NCBI GenBank assembly: GCA_018398815.1
Contig: CM031603.1
Coordinates: 866,089-930,088, forward strand
DNA from: Conus ventricosus
Taxonomy: Eukaryota; Mollusca; Gastropoda; Neogastropoda; Conidae
Length of the DNA: 64,000 bases
Direction: 5' to 3'
Shown here: positions 1-10,519 of the stretch, piece after piece
Position numbering within the stretch: position 1 is the stretch's first letter
Layout: each line of letters starts with the position of its first letter
Translations under genes and position numbers: made by a program
The notes under the pieces: model-generated
The model's input: only the letters and a program-made list of their open reading frames with translations
Databases searched by the model: none
What the model was told of the DNA's origin: nothing

Positions 1-133
1 ATCCACTATTCGTGATATTAGACCAAAAAAAAAAAACAAAAAAAAAAAACAAAAAAAAGTGAATGTGTACGGAAGTAATTGCGAGCGTGCACATAATGTG
101 TGTATGTGTATATGTATGGGTGCGCGTGCACGC

Positions 134-134
<1 letters not shown>

Positions 135-228
<94 letters not shown>
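135..228. repeat. (GT)n microsatellite
   Basis: Uninterrupted GT dinucleotide run of about 94 bases. Apart from A-rich runs at 21-58 and a C-rich low-complexity patch at 407-450, I see nothing recognisable in 1-543. Confidence 0.95.
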
Positions 229-230
<2 letters not shown>

Positions 231-543
231 TGAGAGAGTTATGGATGTGTAAGTGTGTGAATATCTTTACACAAGTCATAAGAGAAGATTAACATGAAAC
301 AAAATACTTATAAACCAACAACTAACTAATCAATTAAAGTCAAAACGGATGACAGTATTAAAGAAAAAAGAAAAACAAACAAAACAAAACAAAAATCCTT
401 TGCTCCCCCCCCCCCTCCCCCCGACCATTTTATTCACCCCACCCACCCCCCTTCCTTTCTTATCCCCGCAAATAAAGTTAATAAAGAATATTATAAGTAT
501 TTTCCAATGGGGGTGCGTTCTAAGTGTACAAAGAATTCGTACG

Positions 544-1330
544 TTAAAGCTGGTGACTGAAAATGGCCTGCACAGTATTTTGCTTCAATACTGGAATGAT
601 TTTTTTCATATCATTGCATGAAACAATATGAACTGGAGTAATCTTGTTTCCACATACGCAAACTATGTTCTTTACATATTTTGTTTTAAATGCATTAAGC
701 TTCCACCTGTGCATTAATGAGAGTAATTTTCTATTAAGATTAAAATTCTCTTTGATTCTTTTAATATCAAACTGTTCTTTATGTAAGTGATCTACCATAC
801 TATATTCAAAAGCTTTCCAGATATGCGACTTAACCAAGTTACACTGTTCATGTACTGATAAGGGGAAATCAAACAGTTCTGAATCAAAACTATTTTTGGC
901 TCCACGTTTAGCTGCCCTGTCTACTTTTTCATTATAATGAAAAGAACAATGTGAAGGAATCCAACAAAAAGCTACATGGGTTCCTCTTGCAATTAACATG
1001 TGTATCTTACAACTTATCTCTATGATCATTTCAGGTCTTGTGTGCAGTTGAAAAACTTTTAATGCCTGAAGAGCTGATTTAGAATCAACACAGAACAGAA
1101 TTTGAAATATTGTTTTTGGAAAGTTTAAAAGGTAATTTAAAGCCAGGAGTATCGCTGTTAATTCTGCTGTAAATATCGATTTGTTAATTCCGATATAAAA
1201 ATGATTTCTCTACTCTTAAGTCTGGTATTAAGAATGCACAACCTGCTTGTTTATCAATGCACGAACCGTCTGTGTATATTTCAAATAATTTGAATAGTTC
1301 TTTTCAACATGGCATTTGATATAGCTTGCT
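544..1330 (-). mobile_element. LINE fragment: RNase H domain and C-terminus
   Basis: Read on the minus strand, this is the RNase H domain and C-terminal tail of an RNase H-bearing non-LTR retrotransposon (I-like group). In order are EIYTDGSC (first catalytic Asp, near 1280), TAELTAILLAL (Glu, near 1155), CVDSKSAL (second Asp, near 1095), and WIPSHCSFHYNEKVDRAAK (His and last Asp, near 950). A one-base frameshift near 1195 separates the first motif from the rest. The tail ends in a Cys/His-containing stretch (VCVCGN...HIVSC). No reverse transcriptase is present, so this is a 5'-truncated dead copy. The clade is inferred from RNase H alone. Confidence 0.8.
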
Positions 1331-1422
1331 AACATGTTTATGTTTTCATCTTTTTTCATATTGGTATGTTCATATCAAAATGTGCTTTATTAAGCTCCCA
1401 TGGTGGTATAGGAGAAAATAAC

Positions 1423-1533
<111 letters not shown>

Positions 1534-1662
1534 AAATTATTTTACAGTAAGTCATAAGAGACGTGCTTTTTTTTTTCATGGTGTTTTATTCTGTTAAATA
1601 ATAACAAACACTTATCAATGTGCTAAGAAAGCAACTTTATAATGCCATATAATTTCAAAAAT

Positions 1663-2083
1663 GTCATTCCTGTTACCAGTTGTCATTCCTGTTACTTGTC
1701 ATTCCTGTTACCAGTCATTCCTGTTACCGCATGTCATTCCTGTTACCACTAATTAATTAATTATTTATAAATTAATGGCTGATCACTTTGTGGAGACAAC
1801 AGAAAATCGTCTTTGTTGCACTGACTTCTCAGTCACAGAGGGGTCTGTATGGAATGCACGGACACATGCTTCGTTTTATCAGTTCCGCAACCATCCAAAT
1901 ACCAAATGTTTAAGAATTATGAGCTCTTTATTCGACTATAAAATTGCTTTGTGAAACTTTTCAACCAAACATTTGCTTAGAACGTTGAAATAACTTTGAA
2001 GAAGACGGTGATAGTCAAAAGGTCCTGAATATCATGTTACATTGTTGCCCAAAAAAATTATGAAACTTGGTAACAGGAATGAC
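1663..2083. repeat. Repeat cluster with an inverted partner (MITE-like?)
   Basis: Five direct copies of GTCATTCCTGTTACC lie at 1663-1748. One perfect inverted copy, TGGTAACAGGAATGAC, sits at 2068-2083. The roughly 320 bp between is unique AT-rich sequence with no coding signal. The arrangement resembles a small inverted-repeat element with a multiplied left end, but no target-site duplication is evident. The rest of 1534-2278 shows nothing else. Confidence 0.45.
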
Positions 2084-2278
2084 TTTTTTTCCAAATTAAA
2101 TTCATAAACATTAATTAATTTCCTTTAATGTTAACACGTCAGAATGCATATATCAAGAACATGGTCCAAGAATAAAACCACAATCAATATGTGCACAATA
2201 AAAGTTTCAATTATCAGCTTTCGTTTTGGATTTTCACCAGTCTGAAAGTACAACATTTTTTGAGAAAAGCCCCTAAAG

Positions 2279-2840
2279 AACATTGATAACCTCGAAAAGA
2301 TTCAGAAGAGAGCAGCACGTTTCGTAACGGGGAACCACATCAGAGAAAAGGGGAATACTAGGAAGAACATGAGGAAATTAGAATGGAAAACCCTTGGAAG
2401 AGAGAAGAGTTTTTATCAAACTTAACATCTTCTTCAAAGGCAGAGCTAAACTAATTGATATTGCAATGGAACAACTAGTATTGAATAAAAGTAGCACAGG
2501 AGTGGCGGTCAATGTTATACCATACCTGCATCAAATATTGACAGCCACTTTCATTCATTTTATCCTAGTTCTGTACGGCTGTGGAACTCACTGCCGGGTG
2601 CCATCAAGATTGCCACAAATGCAATCTCATTTTAAAACAAAACAAATTGCTACGACAGTTTTGAGATCTGCATATTGACGATTTTCTATTTTAACTTCCC
2701 CAGATATTTTATGGTTACCTGGGCCTGAATTTGGCATTGCTTTTAACTTCTTGAATATCGAGTGCGACCCTTGTTGCCAAATTTGCTCCAGGGGCCAACA
2801 GACTGAGTCGCACTATTTTATGTTATTTTATTTTACTTTT
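2279..2840 (+). mobile_element. LINE fragment: RT C-terminal tail (CR1/L2-like)
   Basis: The plus strand encodes the conserved tail that follows reverse transcriptase in CR1/L2/Jockey-type LINEs: LEKIQKRAARFVTGN at about 2291-2336, then in another frame LEERRVFIKLNIFFK from 2394, then VRLWNSLPGAIK near 2570. Two frame changes split these, so the copy is dead. About 200 bp of 3' untranslated sequence follows and ends in a TTTTA-rich tail near 2840. RT proper is missing. Confidence 0.75.
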
Positions 2841-2848
2841 TAACATGC

Positions 2849-2935
2849 GCGCTGGTGACCTACGCATTTTTTTTGTTGTTGAGTGAACCAGTGTTTTAGG
2901 AAGAAGAAGAAGAAGATAACAGTTAAAAAAAGTAG
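2849..2935 (+). repeat. Dispersed repeat leading into (GA)n, copy 1
   Basis: The segment starts GCGCTGGTGACCTAC, continues GTGAACCAGTGTTTTAGG, and ends AACAGTTAAAAA(A)GTAGAGAGAG, passing straight into a GA microsatellite. Related copies lie at 6233-6281 (internally deleted) and 6317-6371. The family is unrecognised. It is probably the tail of a short retroposon. Confidence 0.6.
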
Positions 2936-2948
2936 AGAGAGAGAGAAC

Positions 2949-3040
<92 letters not shown>

Positions 3041-3042
<2 letters not shown>

Positions 3043-3130
3043 CAAGACAAGACAAAATTCTTTATTTACGAGGATAATAGATAAGCACTGATGTGCTTTT
3101 TTACATCCAGTCCTCGCCCTGTGTAGGTCA
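3041..3130 (-). mobile_element. Retroposon 3' end with (TCTTG)n tail, copy 1
   Basis: On the minus strand the segment reads through a GC-richer part (GGGCGAGGACTGGATG) to AATAAAGAATTTTG and a short TCTTG tail, then directly into a (TC)n microsatellite. A near-identical copy is at 3971-4066. This is how a 5'-truncated LINE or SINE 3' end looks. The parent element is not in the window. Confidence 0.6.
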
Positions 3131-3250
3131 ACAATATAAAATAAAAGGCAACAAAGGAAGCATGCAAAAGTGACTAGAACTACAATACAATAGGGGATTA
3201 AAATTTAAAAAGGGGAAAAAAAAGAGAGAGAGAGAGAAAGAGAGAGAGAA

Positions 3251-3296
<46 letters not shown>

Positions 3297-3663
3297 GAGG
3301 GGAGAGAGACGCAGGAGCGAAGGGAGTGCGGGGTAAGCCTGCAGAGAGAGAGAGAAGAGAGAGAGGGAGAGAGAGAGAAGAGAGAGAGAGAGAGAGGGGG
3401 GGGGGGGGAGGGAGGGAGAGAGAGAGAGGGTGGGGGAGAGAGAGGCTAGAGTGGGTGCGATAAGAGAGCATGTTTAGAACAATCTGACAATCAAAAAATT
3501 CCAAAAAGATACAAAACAATCAATTTTGAACACCGGGGGAGGGGGGGGGGGGGGGGAAGAAATAAAGCACAAATGGAGGTGGGAAATGCATAATGATAGC
3601 CCAGTCGCCACGGGTAGGAAGGGATATCATATGGATAAAAAATCAAATCATTCCAGCAAAACC

Positions 3664-3762
<99 letters not shown>

Positions 3763-3830
3763 TCACATAAGAACACAAAGCATTTCGACAGAATGACAAG
3801 AGGGCAGGAGGTAGTAGGAAACACACCACA

Positions 3831-3861
<31 letters not shown>

Positions 3862-3913
3862 CACACCACAGCACACCACACACCACACCACACACACACA
3901 CATACATGTACTC

Positions 3914-3951
<38 letters not shown>

Positions 3952-3970
3952 AGAGAGAGAGAGAGAGAGA

Positions 3971-4066
3971 GACAAGACAAGACAAGACAAAATTCTTTAT
4001 TTTCGAGGAAAAGATAAGCACTAACGTGCTTTTTTACATCCAGTCCTCGCCCTGAGTAGGACTACA
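3971..4066 (-). mobile_element. Retroposon 3' end with (TCTTG)n tail, copy 2
   Basis: Second copy of the tail seen at 3041-3130, again ending in GTCTTGTCTTGTC and passing into a (TC)n run on the minus strand. The two copies diverge beyond the shared core of about 90 bp. Confidence 0.6.
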
Positions 4067-4417
4067 ACAGCAGTGAAAATCAATTAATGTAAGAAATCAA
4101 AGAAGCAGCAAAGCGGTCATGTAATCATAGAGGAACATCAATGAAAATAGAAGATAAATGAAAACAAACAAAAAATAGATTAACAATAGACAAACAACAA
4201 CTAAAAAATGAAATAACAAAAAAATAAAATGAAATAAAAAAGAGAATAATAATAATGAAGAGGAAGGTGAGAGCGGTGTAGGGAGTGAGGTGGGCTGGGG
4301 AAACATAGGTAAGTGTACTACAACGTACACGATTGGCATGTATGAAAACAGACAGTGAAGTGAATTTGACAAGTGCGTACATATTTTGAACACACAAATA
4401 CACGCACGTTTGCACGC

Positions 4418-4476
<59 letters not shown>

Positions 4477-4516
4477 GAGAGAGAGAAGAGAGAGAGAAGG
4501 AAGCGAGAGGGAGAGG

Positions 4517-4562
<46 letters not shown>

Positions 4563-4661
4563 AGGCACCACATGCATTCATTTTTCGCAAGGCATGAAAA
4601 TACTCGAACGTATTAAGCAAAGTGAGATGACATTGGGGGGGGGGGGGGGAGAGAAAGAAAG

Positions 4662-4756
<95 letters not shown>

Positions 4757-4920
4757 AGAGAGAGGATGGAAGGGAGAGGGGGAACAGCATGAGATGTAAT
4801 GATTTGAAATGGAACTGTACTAAAACGCACAATAATTAGCCTGTATAAAATCAGACAGTAAAATGAACATGACAAAATATATACGAAATTCGGAGCATAC
4901 ACACGCACACATGCACAGAC

Positions 4921-4994
<74 letters not shown>

Positions 4995-5001
4995 CAGAGG
5001 G

Positions 5002-5089
<88 letters not shown>

Positions 5090-5137
5090 AAAAGGGGACA
5101 AACATATAATCATTTTTCATAAGATTATATCCCTATG

Positions 5138-5170
<33 letters not shown>

Positions 5171-5402
5171 CACACACACACACACCACACACACACACAC
5201 ACACAACACATATATATATATATATATATATATATCAAGAATACTTGATACATGAAAAAAGAGAAGAAGAAAAAAAAAAGTTAGAAAAGACAAATTGGTT
5301 AAGTACATGAAAAAGGGATGATTTATGCTTTTGAGATTACTTGGTATTACTTAATGGTTTTTTTTATTTTATTTATATTTATGGTTTTTTAAAATTATTT
5401 TT

Positions 5403-6208
5403 TTACCGCAGAAGATGGGTAAGGTAAGTGTTTTTGAAAGTTGTGGTACAATTGATTTGTTTGATGTATTCTGGAAGGGAGTTCCACAAAGAGGTTCCCG
5501 AGTACGTTAGACTTGATTTAAATAGGTCAATTCTGGGATTGGGATATGGAGTTTGTGGGAGTTTCTCGACGAGACTTTTGAGAATCGTCTCATTAAGTTG
5601 TTGGAGCATTCCCGGTCAGAATCTTGTGCATCATTAGCCCTTTGTTGTATTTGAGTCTCTGGCTGAATGGAAGAATGTGAAGATGTTTTATAATCAGAGC
5701 TTTCGAGGCTAGTTTTCTTTAGAAGGATTAGTTTGAGCGCTGTTTATGCAGGCTGAAACAATGGTTTTAGTGTGTTTGCACTTGCAGAATCCCATATAGT
5801 CGATGCATAATCAACATGAGACTGAATATAGCATGGAAAAAAAGTTTTCGTGAGTGAAGGTCAAGAAAGTGTTTGTTTTGGTGAGCTGATGACTTTCTGG
5901 GAGAGCTTTTTGCATAGTAACGTTACGTGGGGATTCCAGCTGAGACTATTGTCAATTATTAGTCCTAAATACTTTATGATGAGTGACTTGTTCCACAAGT
6001 ACATTATTGAGGTGTATAGGAGGGAAATCATTGGTGAGCTTTTGTCTTTTTTGCCTAGTTGTAATGTACATGAGTTTTGTTTTTTGAGGGTGAAGTGACA
6101 TATGATTTAGTTCGGTCCATTTTACAAGGTCGTTGGTACTCTCTTGCAAATGTTTTGAAAGACTGGAAGGATCATTATGGCTGGTGTGAATTGTGGTGTC
6201 ATCTGCGT
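5403..6208 (-). mobile_element. LINE fragment: RT palm end and C-terminus (CR1/L2-like)
   Basis: On the minus strand the sequence enters at ADDTTIHTSHND, the FADD catalytic box of reverse transcriptase without its first residue. It continues through LHPQKTKLMYI and VDYASTIWDS (near 5790) to SLTYSGTSLWNSLPEYIK (near 5500), the usual C-terminal signature. Several frameshifts break it (near 5960, 5760 and 5610). The 5' end coincides with a (GA)n run at 6209-6232, so RT upstream of the catalytic box is gone. Confidence 0.75.
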
Positions 6209-6232
6209 GAGAGAGAGAGAGAGAGAGAGAGA

Positions 6233-6278
6233 GCGCTGGTGACCTACTCGTTTTTGAGAAGATAACAGTTAAAAAAGT

Positions 6279-6281
<3 letters not shown>
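6233..6281 (+). repeat. Dispersed repeat leading into (GA)n, copy 2 (deleted)
   Basis: Same family as 2849-2935, but lacking about 22 bases between GTTTTTGAG and GAAGATAACAG. It passes directly into a GA run at 6280-6316, which leads into copy 3. Confidence 0.6.
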
Positions 6282-6316
<35 letters not shown>

Positions 6317-6317
<1 letters not shown>

Positions 6318-6371
6318 CGCTGGTGACCTACTCGTTTTTGAGTGAACCAGTATTTTAGGAAGAAGAAGAGA
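6317..6371 (+). repeat. Dispersed repeat, copy 3
   Basis: Same family as 2849-2935. It starts at GCGCTGGTGACC immediately after a GA run and keeps the TGAACCAGTATTTTAGG part that copy 2 has lost. Confidence 0.6.
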
Positions 6372-6448
6372 GAGAAACAAGAGAGACTATTCATGACAGA
6401 CCATCGCCAAGCACGAGAGTTATCGCTTATTGTTGTTTACAGGCCGAC

Positions 6449-6458
6449 AAGATGGCGG
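6449..6458 (+). promoter_or_regulatory. YY1-like core promoter element
   Basis: AAGATGGCGG matches the AAnATGGCGG core that marks many animal transcription starts and 5' UTRs. It sits about 75 bases upstream of the candidate start codon at 6526. No TATA box is evident. This is motif-level evidence only. Confidence 0.35.
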
Positions 6459-6525
6459 TGATCCGTAACGTGAGATGACTGACTGCATTACGATAAAGTA
6501 TAAAACCATTCACACAGGATTCAGC

Positions 6526-6660
6526 CATGGGGTCTGGATCCAGCAGTCAGGTCAAAGTCATCGACAACAACAGCGGCACATACAACAGCTGTGACCAACA
6601 ACGTGGCTGTTTTGCCTGGCAAAGATGTGTCGCCTCCAACACGGTCAGTGGCAACTCGTT
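6526..6660 (+). CDS. Candidate first exon, MGSGSSS N-terminus (host gene)
   Basis: ATG at 6526 is in a good context (gccATGG) and opens MGSGSSS, which fits the N-myristoylation consensus (Gly2, Ser6). The frame from ATG soon becomes Cys/Trp-rich and unconvincing. Another frame from about 6553 gives a Ser/Thr/Ala-rich stretch including VLPGKDVSPPTRS, typical of a disordered N-terminus, so a one-base indel near 6550 is likely. Possible donors are CACGgtcagt near 6639 and CTCgttgagt near 6659. The YY1-like element upstream and the unique sequence among repeats favour a real 5' exon. It may belong to the same gene as the exons at 24.3 and 39.7 kb, but that link is inferred from strand and order only. 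Protein family not recognised. Confidence 0.4.
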
Positions 6661-7094
6661 GAGTCATGGGTCAACTTGGTGTTGGTCAGTGGGCAATAGT
6701 GCTGTTTAGAGGCTCCGGACTTTTTTTTTTTTTTAACAGGCTCGCCTTCAGGCACGCTTACAATGAGTCATGCGTTTCGAAGTCTATTTGTTTGTTTCAT
6801 AAGTATGTATGTGGATATTTTCTTCTTCCGTTGAGTCTCCACAATCAACAGGCTGATTATTATGAGACTATGAACGGGGGATCTGCTGGGGAAAAAAAAC
6901 AACAACAAAAAAACCAAACAAACAAGAAAACAAAAACAAAAAACAACTATTCTAATTTCTTTTTCATAAACATGAGATTACACACATTCATACCACAAAG
7001 TGACACCCCCCCCACCCCCCACCCCCCCCCTCAACTTACCTACTCACTAGCCTACACAAAAAAAGCAACAACAACAAAAAAGAAAAAAAAAGGT

Positions 7095-7325
7095 AAAAGC
7101 TAAGTGCGGGCTGCCAGCAGGCTACCATGGTCGCTTTTCATCCATTACTATGGACTAGCTGGCCCCAGGCTGCAGTAGGCAGCTCAGGCCCGCAACATCC
7201 TTCCACTCATCCATGCACACTACAAGACAGTTTTATGTAGAAATCTACTGAAGGTGCTATTGACCAGTGACACAAATGTGTGAGGGGTTTTGGCATCAAC
7301 AGTATCCTGGGGGAGGGATTTCCAT
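7095..7325 (-). mobile_element. LINE C-terminal scrap and 3' UTR
   Basis: On the minus strand 7325-7220 encodes WKSLPQDTVDAKTPHTF followed by a short Phe/Ser-rich end and a stop, the usual end of CR1/Jockey-type LINE ORF2. About 115 bp of GC-rich 3' UTR follows, then a T-rich run. Only the last 35 or so residues survive. The preceding 6.72-7.09 kb is low complexity (T, A and C runs). Confidence 0.6.
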
Positions 7326-7478
7326 GTATGTATGTATGTACATATATAATAATATGTAGTAGTAGTAGTAAATCAGGGACTTAGGTTAGGCTGTCACGAG
7401 CCTTTTATACATCCCATCTTTATCATAACATTATTAACAAATGTATAGGTCTGCTTTGTGCATGCAAATTTTCCAACA

Positions 7479-8895
7479 CTAATCAACATCAAATTTCCCA
7501 ACTAAGCGATTTGGGTCTCTATCTAGTAGATTTTTTAATTGATTAATATCTTGTGCATTTTTAGTAGTTATTGAAAGTGCATTCCAATGTTGAACAACTC
7601 TATTGCTAAATGTATATTTTCGAAGGTTAGTACGGCTGTAATTACAAAATAATTTGAAGTCAGAGTGCCTTTCTAATCGTGCAGCATTAATACTGAAAAA
7701 CTTATTAAAATTTAAATCATCTAAATTATTTATTATTTTATACACCTGAATAAGATCTCCTCTGAAACATCTGTATTTCAGAGATGGTAAATTTAAGTAT
7801 GACAGTCGTTCTGTATTATATTCCCAATCCTTCATTTTATGTATCAACCTAGTTGCCCCCCTTTTTTTTTTTATAGCAATGGGTTGCCTCTTTAAGTATG
7901 GATTCCAAACAGTATTACCATATTCTAAAAAGGGTCGTACCATTGATTTGTATGAACACAGAAAAATATCTTTTTCAAGGAAATTAAAGAATCTTTTAAT
8001 TATTCTAAGAGTTTCATTGGCTTTGTTTATAGCACTGGAAATATGTGAATCAAATTTTAATTTTTTTTAATAGAAAGTCACACCTAAATCTTTGCCTCCT
8101 CACACTCTGCGATCGTGTGCATACCATTTTGACCTCTCATAGTATATGTCTCATCTGGGTTATTATTACCAACATGAAGTACTTTGCATTTGGTTTCATT
8201 AAAATTTAAATTCCATTTATCTGACCATTCATTTACTTTGTCAATATCATTATGTAAGATTTTACTATTTTTAGTTGAGTTATATATTTTTTGTATCATC
8301 AGCAAACACTTTGCAACAAACTCTGTATATGCCTTCAGGTAAATCATTTATAAAAAAAAGAGTAAATATTTTGGTCCTAAAATACTGCCTTGTGGAATAT
8401 CACTTAGTACTTTAGCTTCTGAAGAATATTCCATACCAACTCTAACCTGTTGTGTTCTTGAGTTTAGAAAGTCTTTAATCCAACTATAAATGGATCTTGT
8501 TATTCACCAGCTTAGTAGTTTTCACAGTAAGCGTTTATGTGGTACAGAATCGAAAGCTTTCTTAAAATCTAAATAATAACATCCAAACTTTGATTTCCAG
8601 CAATAATTTGAGTAAATCTTCCATTACTTCTAATAACTGAGATACATGATCTATGTTTGTGAAAGCCATGCTGACAGGTGAAAAAAGATTATAGTCTTCC
8701 ATGATTGAATCAAAGCATCCATAACTAAAGATTCTAATATTTTACAGGTAGCACAAGTCAAACTAACAGGTCTATAATTTCCAACGTTGGATCTAGTACA
8801 TTTTTTGAAAATTGCCATAACAATTGCGTTTTTCCAATCAATTGGAAGTTCACCTGAGTCAAGAGATTTATTAGTAGTATACACAGAGGCCAACT
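7479..8895 (-). mobile_element. LINE (CR1/L2-like) reverse transcriptase remnant
   Basis: Reading leftward from 8895, RT motifs appear in canonical order over about 470 codons. These are GELPIDWKNAIVMAIFKK and NYRPVSLTCATCKILES (8820-8740), a broken fingers/palm region, DIPQGSILGPK (near 8395), the catalytic box FADDTKN (near 8305), and WNLNFNETKCKVLHVG (near 8190). Then come VRPFLEYGNTVWNPYLK (7940-7890) and a C-terminal WEYNTERLSYLNLPSL region ending at 7479. Frameshifts occur at T- and A-runs near 8355, 8095 and 7870. The 5' part with the endonuclease is absent. Dead, 5'-truncated copy. Confidence 0.85.
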
Positions 8896-9359
8896 ATATA
8901 TATGTGTATGTATTTCTGTATGTATGTATGTATCACTGTATTAATCTGTCAATCAGTTTACTTGTCTAGATCATTTATTTATTCATTCATAATTTATTTA
9001 TTCATTTATTTATTGTTCATTTTTAGTCAGCTTCTTGTTCTACTGCATGATGGTGTAGCTATTAGTTTTACTATGTAGTGACGACGGTTATTGTACATTT
9101 TAAATGGTGTTTGCAGGTTGAACAGCATGCACAGAATTTTTATCTGTTTTTTGTTGTTGTTGTTTGTTTTAAAACTATTTTTAATTTATGTAGGCTGCCC
9201 CCACCCCCACCTTCTGTCAGCCTAACTGACTTTCACAGGTTTATACAGAAGAGCTCTCAGTCCATAAGATCATCTGCCAATGATGTCAGCACAAACTGGA
9301 GCCATCAAACTAGGACACACACATACACACACACACACACACACACCACACACACACAC

Positions 9360-9402
<43 letters not shown>

Positions 9403-10015
9403 CACACACATGAAAAGACTGAACATTGTTTAAATCCTTTCATGCAGATGTAAAGCATGTGAAGCCTGATATTACTATATAATTTTCCGTAAGTTCATGT
9501 AAAGTTAAATATCAGGATTTAGCTTAAACTTTAAGAGGATTGAAATTAGAATTTCAGTGTGGTAATGATACAACATTTGGAAATTTTCTGAGTCAGTGCA
9601 CTTTTGTCTCTGAAAGGAAGATCTGTGTGAAGACCAGTCACTGTGGAAAGTGATGGGCCCAGTCCTAGTTTAGGAATCCTTACTCTCAAACTCTCAGTTT
9701 GGTTTTTCAAACTTTGTCACCTTTTTTTCTCAGATGAAACAGCAGTGAGTGTAGAAATGTCTAAATATCCTAAATGGTCTGAAAGCACATAAGAAACTTG
9801 CAGCTTGGCAAAGAAATATCTGTCAAGATCTGTAAATCTTTAAGTGAATAACATTCTGTGATTTATATTATATTGACCAAACACAACCAGGTTAAAGAAT
9901 ATGATTTGTATGACATGACTGTGACAATTATTTATTATTTTTTCTTTCTTTTTTTTTGGTGTTGTTTTTTGTTCATTTAAAAATTTTTTTCCATGAAACA
10001 AAATTAACAATGATC
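8896..10015. other. Non-coding region with (CA)n microsatellite
   Basis: AT-rich unique sequence with TATG and ATTT short repeats near 8900-9010 and a CA run at 9314-9410. I found no splice-flanked open stretch, RNA gene or element. It ends at an assembly gap. Confidence 0.6.
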
Positions 10016-10115
10016 NNNNNNNNNNNNNNNNNNNNNNNNNNNNNNNNNNNNNNNNNNNNNNNNNNNNNNNNNNNNNNNNNNNNNNNNNNNNNNNNNNNNN
10101 NNNNNNNNNNNNNNN
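10016..10115. other. Assembly gap (100 N)
   Basis: Run of exactly 100 N, the conventional size for a gap of unknown length. The flanks are AT-rich and uninformative. Confidence 0.99.
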
Positions 10116-10381
10116 TCAATCAATCATCAAAAAAGACACTGACAATATAGAATTAAAAAAAAAAAAAAGATAATAATATCACTTCGCATACACAAATGCA
10201 CACACATACTCAGTCACGTATACATACTCACATGGAATCATAATCAAGGACATATTACAAAAAAAATATATATATTAATATATTGTCTGTCAAATATGTT
10301 TTGGGCTGTACTGTGACACTTATTCTTTGTTTTACTCAGTCAGAGTATTGGTACTGGTTCACTATTTTTCTTATGTTTCAT

Positions 10382-10505
10382 GATGGGGTCATGATAGATG
10401 GCTTTGATGGGGTCATGATAGATGGCTTTGATGGGGTCATGATAGATGGCTTTGATGGGGTCATGATAGATGGCTTTGATGGGGTCATGATAGATGGCTT
10501 TGACA
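10382..10505 (+). repeat. 24-bp minisatellite, 5 perfect copies
   Basis: Five identical head-to-tail copies of a 24-base unit beginning GATGGGGTCATGATAG. Because 24 is divisible by 3, the frame reads (DGVMIDGF)n, but there is no support for a real gene. Perfect identity suggests a very recent expansion. Confidence 0.9.
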
Positions 10506-10519
10506 GGCCATTGGCGGGT

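Larger units (their letters stand above)
2936..5235. repeat. Microsatellite cluster, mostly (GA)n
   Basis: At least seven long GA runs (about 2936-3040, 3223-3445, 3665-3759, 3916-3970, 4422-4560, 4689-4760, 4919-5085) alternate with CA (3822-3903, 5143-5208), G (3536-3555, 4636-4649), A (4662-4688) and TA (5210-5235) runs. Unique spacers hold only the two retroposon tails listed separately. Both strands stay open because dinucleotide repeats avoid stops. None of these frames is a gene. Confidence 0.9.
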
